Below are positions 45,491-46,872 of a stretch of DNA of 46,872 bases, in pieces; positions within the stretch are counted from its first letter, which is position 1; each line of letters starts with the position of its first letter. The stretch is from the NCBI GenBank assembly GCA_000992305.1, contig LBTY01000010.1, forward strand, positions 1 through 46,872. Reading direction: 5' to 3'. A program made the position numbers and the translations under genes. The notes under the pieces are model-generated. The model was not told the origin of the DNA. It did no database searches and saw only the letters and a program-made list of their open reading frames with translations. The stretch comes from a candidate division TM6 bacterium GW2011_GWF2_38_10. GTDB lineage: Bacteria; Babelota; Babeliae; Babelales; RVW-14.

Positions 45491-45766
45491 TTAGCCAAGA
45501 CAGCGGGGGCCTGCAAGTAAACTTACGCCTCCAGCGGCAATGCTTGCTCCTGCAAAAGATAATGATGCTGGGGTGGAGCCAAATGCCAAGGAGATTCCTG
45601 CAGCAAGCGCTGGTAAGCCATTGTGCATTAATATCAATGGAATATTTTTGTCGTCTTTGCAAGCTATGCCTTGTGAAAATTGTGCATTAATATCAATGGA
45701 ATATTTTTGTCGTCTTTGCAAGCTATGCCTTGTGAAAATACCGAAATTAAGTAATTATAAGGCTCT
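45491..45766 (-). pseudogene. Truncated second copy of the toxin pre-tip region
   Basis: From about 45507 to 45766 the DNA repeats 46671-46872 with a few substitutions plus a 59-bp tandem duplication. Read on the minus strand it encodes the same stretch (IACKDDKNIPLILMHNG, LPALAAGISLAFGSTPASL, then VSLLAGP), but the 59-bp duplication shifts the frame upstream of it and the reading frame ends soon after GP, where the toxin continues with GGWAIGAAALG. No toxin tip follows. It is therefore a relic or an acceptor site for recombination. Confidence 0.8.
45622..45739. repeat. Two tandem 59-bp units, third copy at 46787-46845
   Basis: Units at 45622-45680 and 45681-45739 are identical, beginning TGTGCATTAATATC and ending CTTGTGAAAAT. 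A single copy is at 46787-46845. 59 is not a multiple of three, so duplication breaks the toxin-like frame. Confidence 0.92.
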
Positions 45767-45861
45767 TTCAATTCAATGGAATACAGGTCAATGCAGGTAA
45801 ATATAGTTTTTCTTTTAACGTGTTTTATGCTTTTTTACTCTTTTTTTTCTTGATTTTGCAG

Positions 45862-46218
45862 TTATTCCCATGTATAAACATGTGCCCATTCAACATTTTT
45901 ATCTAATAAAATTCCTCCATTTATTCGAAAATCCCACACACCTTCTTCTTCTTGTTTTTCTTTTTTGTGCCAAAATTGTGATGTTGTTAAACAACATAAA
46001 ATGTCATAAATAGAAATTGAGCATCCGTAATAAACACCTATATAGCAAATTGTCAATTCTGGAATTTTCCAATATTTTTCTGTATTTAGTAAATCAATAA
46101 TAATACCTTGATATTTAGATGAAAGATTATCTTGAATTGTTTTAAGTAGTTTTTGTAATAATTGATTTGTGTAATTTTTTATCATCAATTTTATTATTAT
46201 TAAAGGTTTTTTTTCCAT
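45862..46218 (-). CDS. Candidate immunity protein for the adjacent toxin
   Basis: 118 residues, no signal peptide, predicted alpha/beta, with helical N-terminus (NYTNQLLQKLLKTIQDNLSS), a short strand region (IYYGCSISIYDILCCL pattern) and a Glu/Lys-rich stretch (KKEKQEEEG) before an aromatic end (VEWAHVYTWE). Its start overlaps the toxin stop (TGATG), so it is translated together with the toxin, the hallmark of polymorphic toxin-immunity pairs. No family is recognised with certainty. Base composition is more AT-rich than the toxin tip. Confidence 0.6.
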   Translation of the reverse strand: MEKKPLIIIKLMIKNYTNQLLQKLLKTIQDNLSSKYQGIIIDLLNTEKYWKIPELTICYIGVYYGCSISIYDILCCLTTSQFWHKKEKQEEEGVWDFRINGGILLDKNVEWAHVYTWE

Positions 46219-46872
46219 CAGTGTGTTATTCTTCCTTTTAAACTCACATTAATATGATTACCGCTTTTTGATGCCCATCCTAATTGCTCTTTGCCTTGGT
46301 TTGATAACCGTACATCCCACTCAAATGGTTCATTAATAGTACGAGAAGGGCCCTTAAGCCATTTGTTGCCAAATTTATCTAAAAATGCTTTATCATTACC
46401 TACTTTCTCATAAGGAAGACCTTTCTTGGGGTTGAAATTTTTAGGTGGTACATATCTAATTTTTCCATCAGATGGCAACCTCTTAGCTTTAATGAGACTT
46501 TTTATTGAAGGATCTCTTTCAATATCTTTATCTTTAGGATCATTTGGATCGCCGCCACCAGAACCGCCTCCTTCAGACATTTCCAGTTGCAAGAGCTCCT
46601 TATGGTTTTTATCGCATACTTTGAATAACGCATAACTTCCCAACGCAGCGGCGCCGATAGCCCAGCCGCCGGGGCCTGCAAGTAAACTTACGCCCCCGGC
46701 AGCAATGCTTGCTCCTGCAAAAGATAATGATGCTGGGGTGGAGCCAAATGCCAAGGAGATTCCTGCGGCAAGTGCTGGTAAGCCATTGTGCATTAATATC
46801 AATGGAATATTTTTGTCGTCTTTGCAAGCTATGCCTTGTGAAAATACCGGAATTAAGTAATTATGGGGTTCT
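46218..46872 (-). CDS. Polymorphic toxin, C-terminal part with Ntox17-like tip (partial)
   Basis: The reading frame is open to the right edge of the window, so only the last about 217 residues are seen. Order: NYLIPVFSQGIACKDDKNIP region, then a Gly/Ala-rich hydrophobic stretch (LPALAAGISLAFG through AAALGSYALFKV), a GGGSGGGDPNDPKDKD linker, and a C-terminal domain of about 95 residues from KSLIKAKRLP to GRITH. That domain contains KFGNKWLKGPSRT, FEWDVRLSNQG, QLGWASKSG and HINVSL, which I recall as polymorphic toxin type 17 (Ntox17), predicted to be an RNase. The hydrophobic stretch may serve in delivery or membrane crossing. Immunity gene overlaps its stop. Confidence 0.72.
   Translation of the reverse strand, partial: EPHNYLIPVFSQGIACKDDKNIPLILMHNGLPALAAGISLAFGSTPASLSFAGASIAAGGVSLLAGPGGWAIGAAALGSYALFKVCDKNHKELLQLEMSEGGGSGGGDPNDPKDKDIERDPSIKSLIKAKRLPSDGKIRYVPPKNFNPKKGLPYEKVGNDKAFLDKFGNKWLKGPSRTINEPFEWDVRLSNQGKEQLGWASKSGNHINVSLKGRITH

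Noticed and set aside
45622..45739. Tandem repeats considered as a CRISPR array
   Set aside because: Only two units, directly adjacent with no spacers, and the unit encodes part of the neighbouring protein.
45491..46872. Direct repeats considered as ends of an insertion sequence
   Set aside because: They are coding repeats of the toxin gene and no transposase lies between them.

Overview
The window reads as a chromosome segment of an AT-rich, intracellular or host-associated bacterium, most like Candidatus Dependentiae (TM6). Two adjacent ATP/ADP translocase-type nucleotide transporters (26732-29532) indicate energy parasitism. Alongside them are many secreted proteins of host-interaction type (ankyrin, leucine-rich-repeat-like, Q/P-rich). 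Cell wall, ATP synthase and translation genes show that it keeps its own core machinery. The phylum call is inference from gene content; no complete rRNA gene is present to settle it.

Layout. 35-5131: a secreted unknown, two tandem PafA-like alkaline phosphatases and a low-complexity Q/P-rich exported protein ending at a strong palindromic terminator. 5230-10310: a probable operon of MATE transporter, gatC, gatA, dus and an mreC-like gene, followed by two tRNA-Arg genes. 10580-18567: an accessory stretch with secreted unknowns, a HemG-like flavodoxin, an ankyrin protein, tRNA-Gln joined to a structured segment resembling a degenerate 23S rRNA 3' end, a GIY-YIG nuclease, several LRR-like proteins (one frameshifted) and a secreted PPP-type metallophosphoesterase. 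18592-23044 (minus strand): ffh-rpsP-khpA-trmD-rplS with rimM missing from its usual place and trmD fused to a second SPOUT methyltransferase-like domain, then a small lipoprotein and a 55-residue membrane protein. 23276-29532: tRNA-Phe, a BrnQ-like carrier, atpD-atpC and the two nucleotide transporters. 29686-33604: an unknown protein, a PcrA/UvrD helicase and a secreted HELGH protein. 33601-42835 (minus strand): a surface-glycan cluster (galE, two GT39-like membrane glycosyltransferases, an FAD oxidoreductase, asnB, manC). 43573-44039 is an AT-rich intergenic region with DnaA-box-like sites, upstream of murE.

The right end (45491-46872, minus strand) is a polymorphic-toxin locus. It holds the C-terminal part of a toxin with an Ntox17-like tip running off the window, a translationally coupled candidate immunity gene, and downstream a truncated second copy of the toxin's pre-tip region broken by a 59-bp tandem duplication. 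This is the arrangement expected where toxin tips are exchanged by recombination.

How the parts fit: nucleotide import, amino-acid import, phosphatases and a protease-like protein suit scavenging from a host. Glycan, MurE and MreC-like genes maintain the envelope. Ankyrin, LRR and toxin genes are candidate effectors. All functions are read by eye from sequence motifs; no database search was run.
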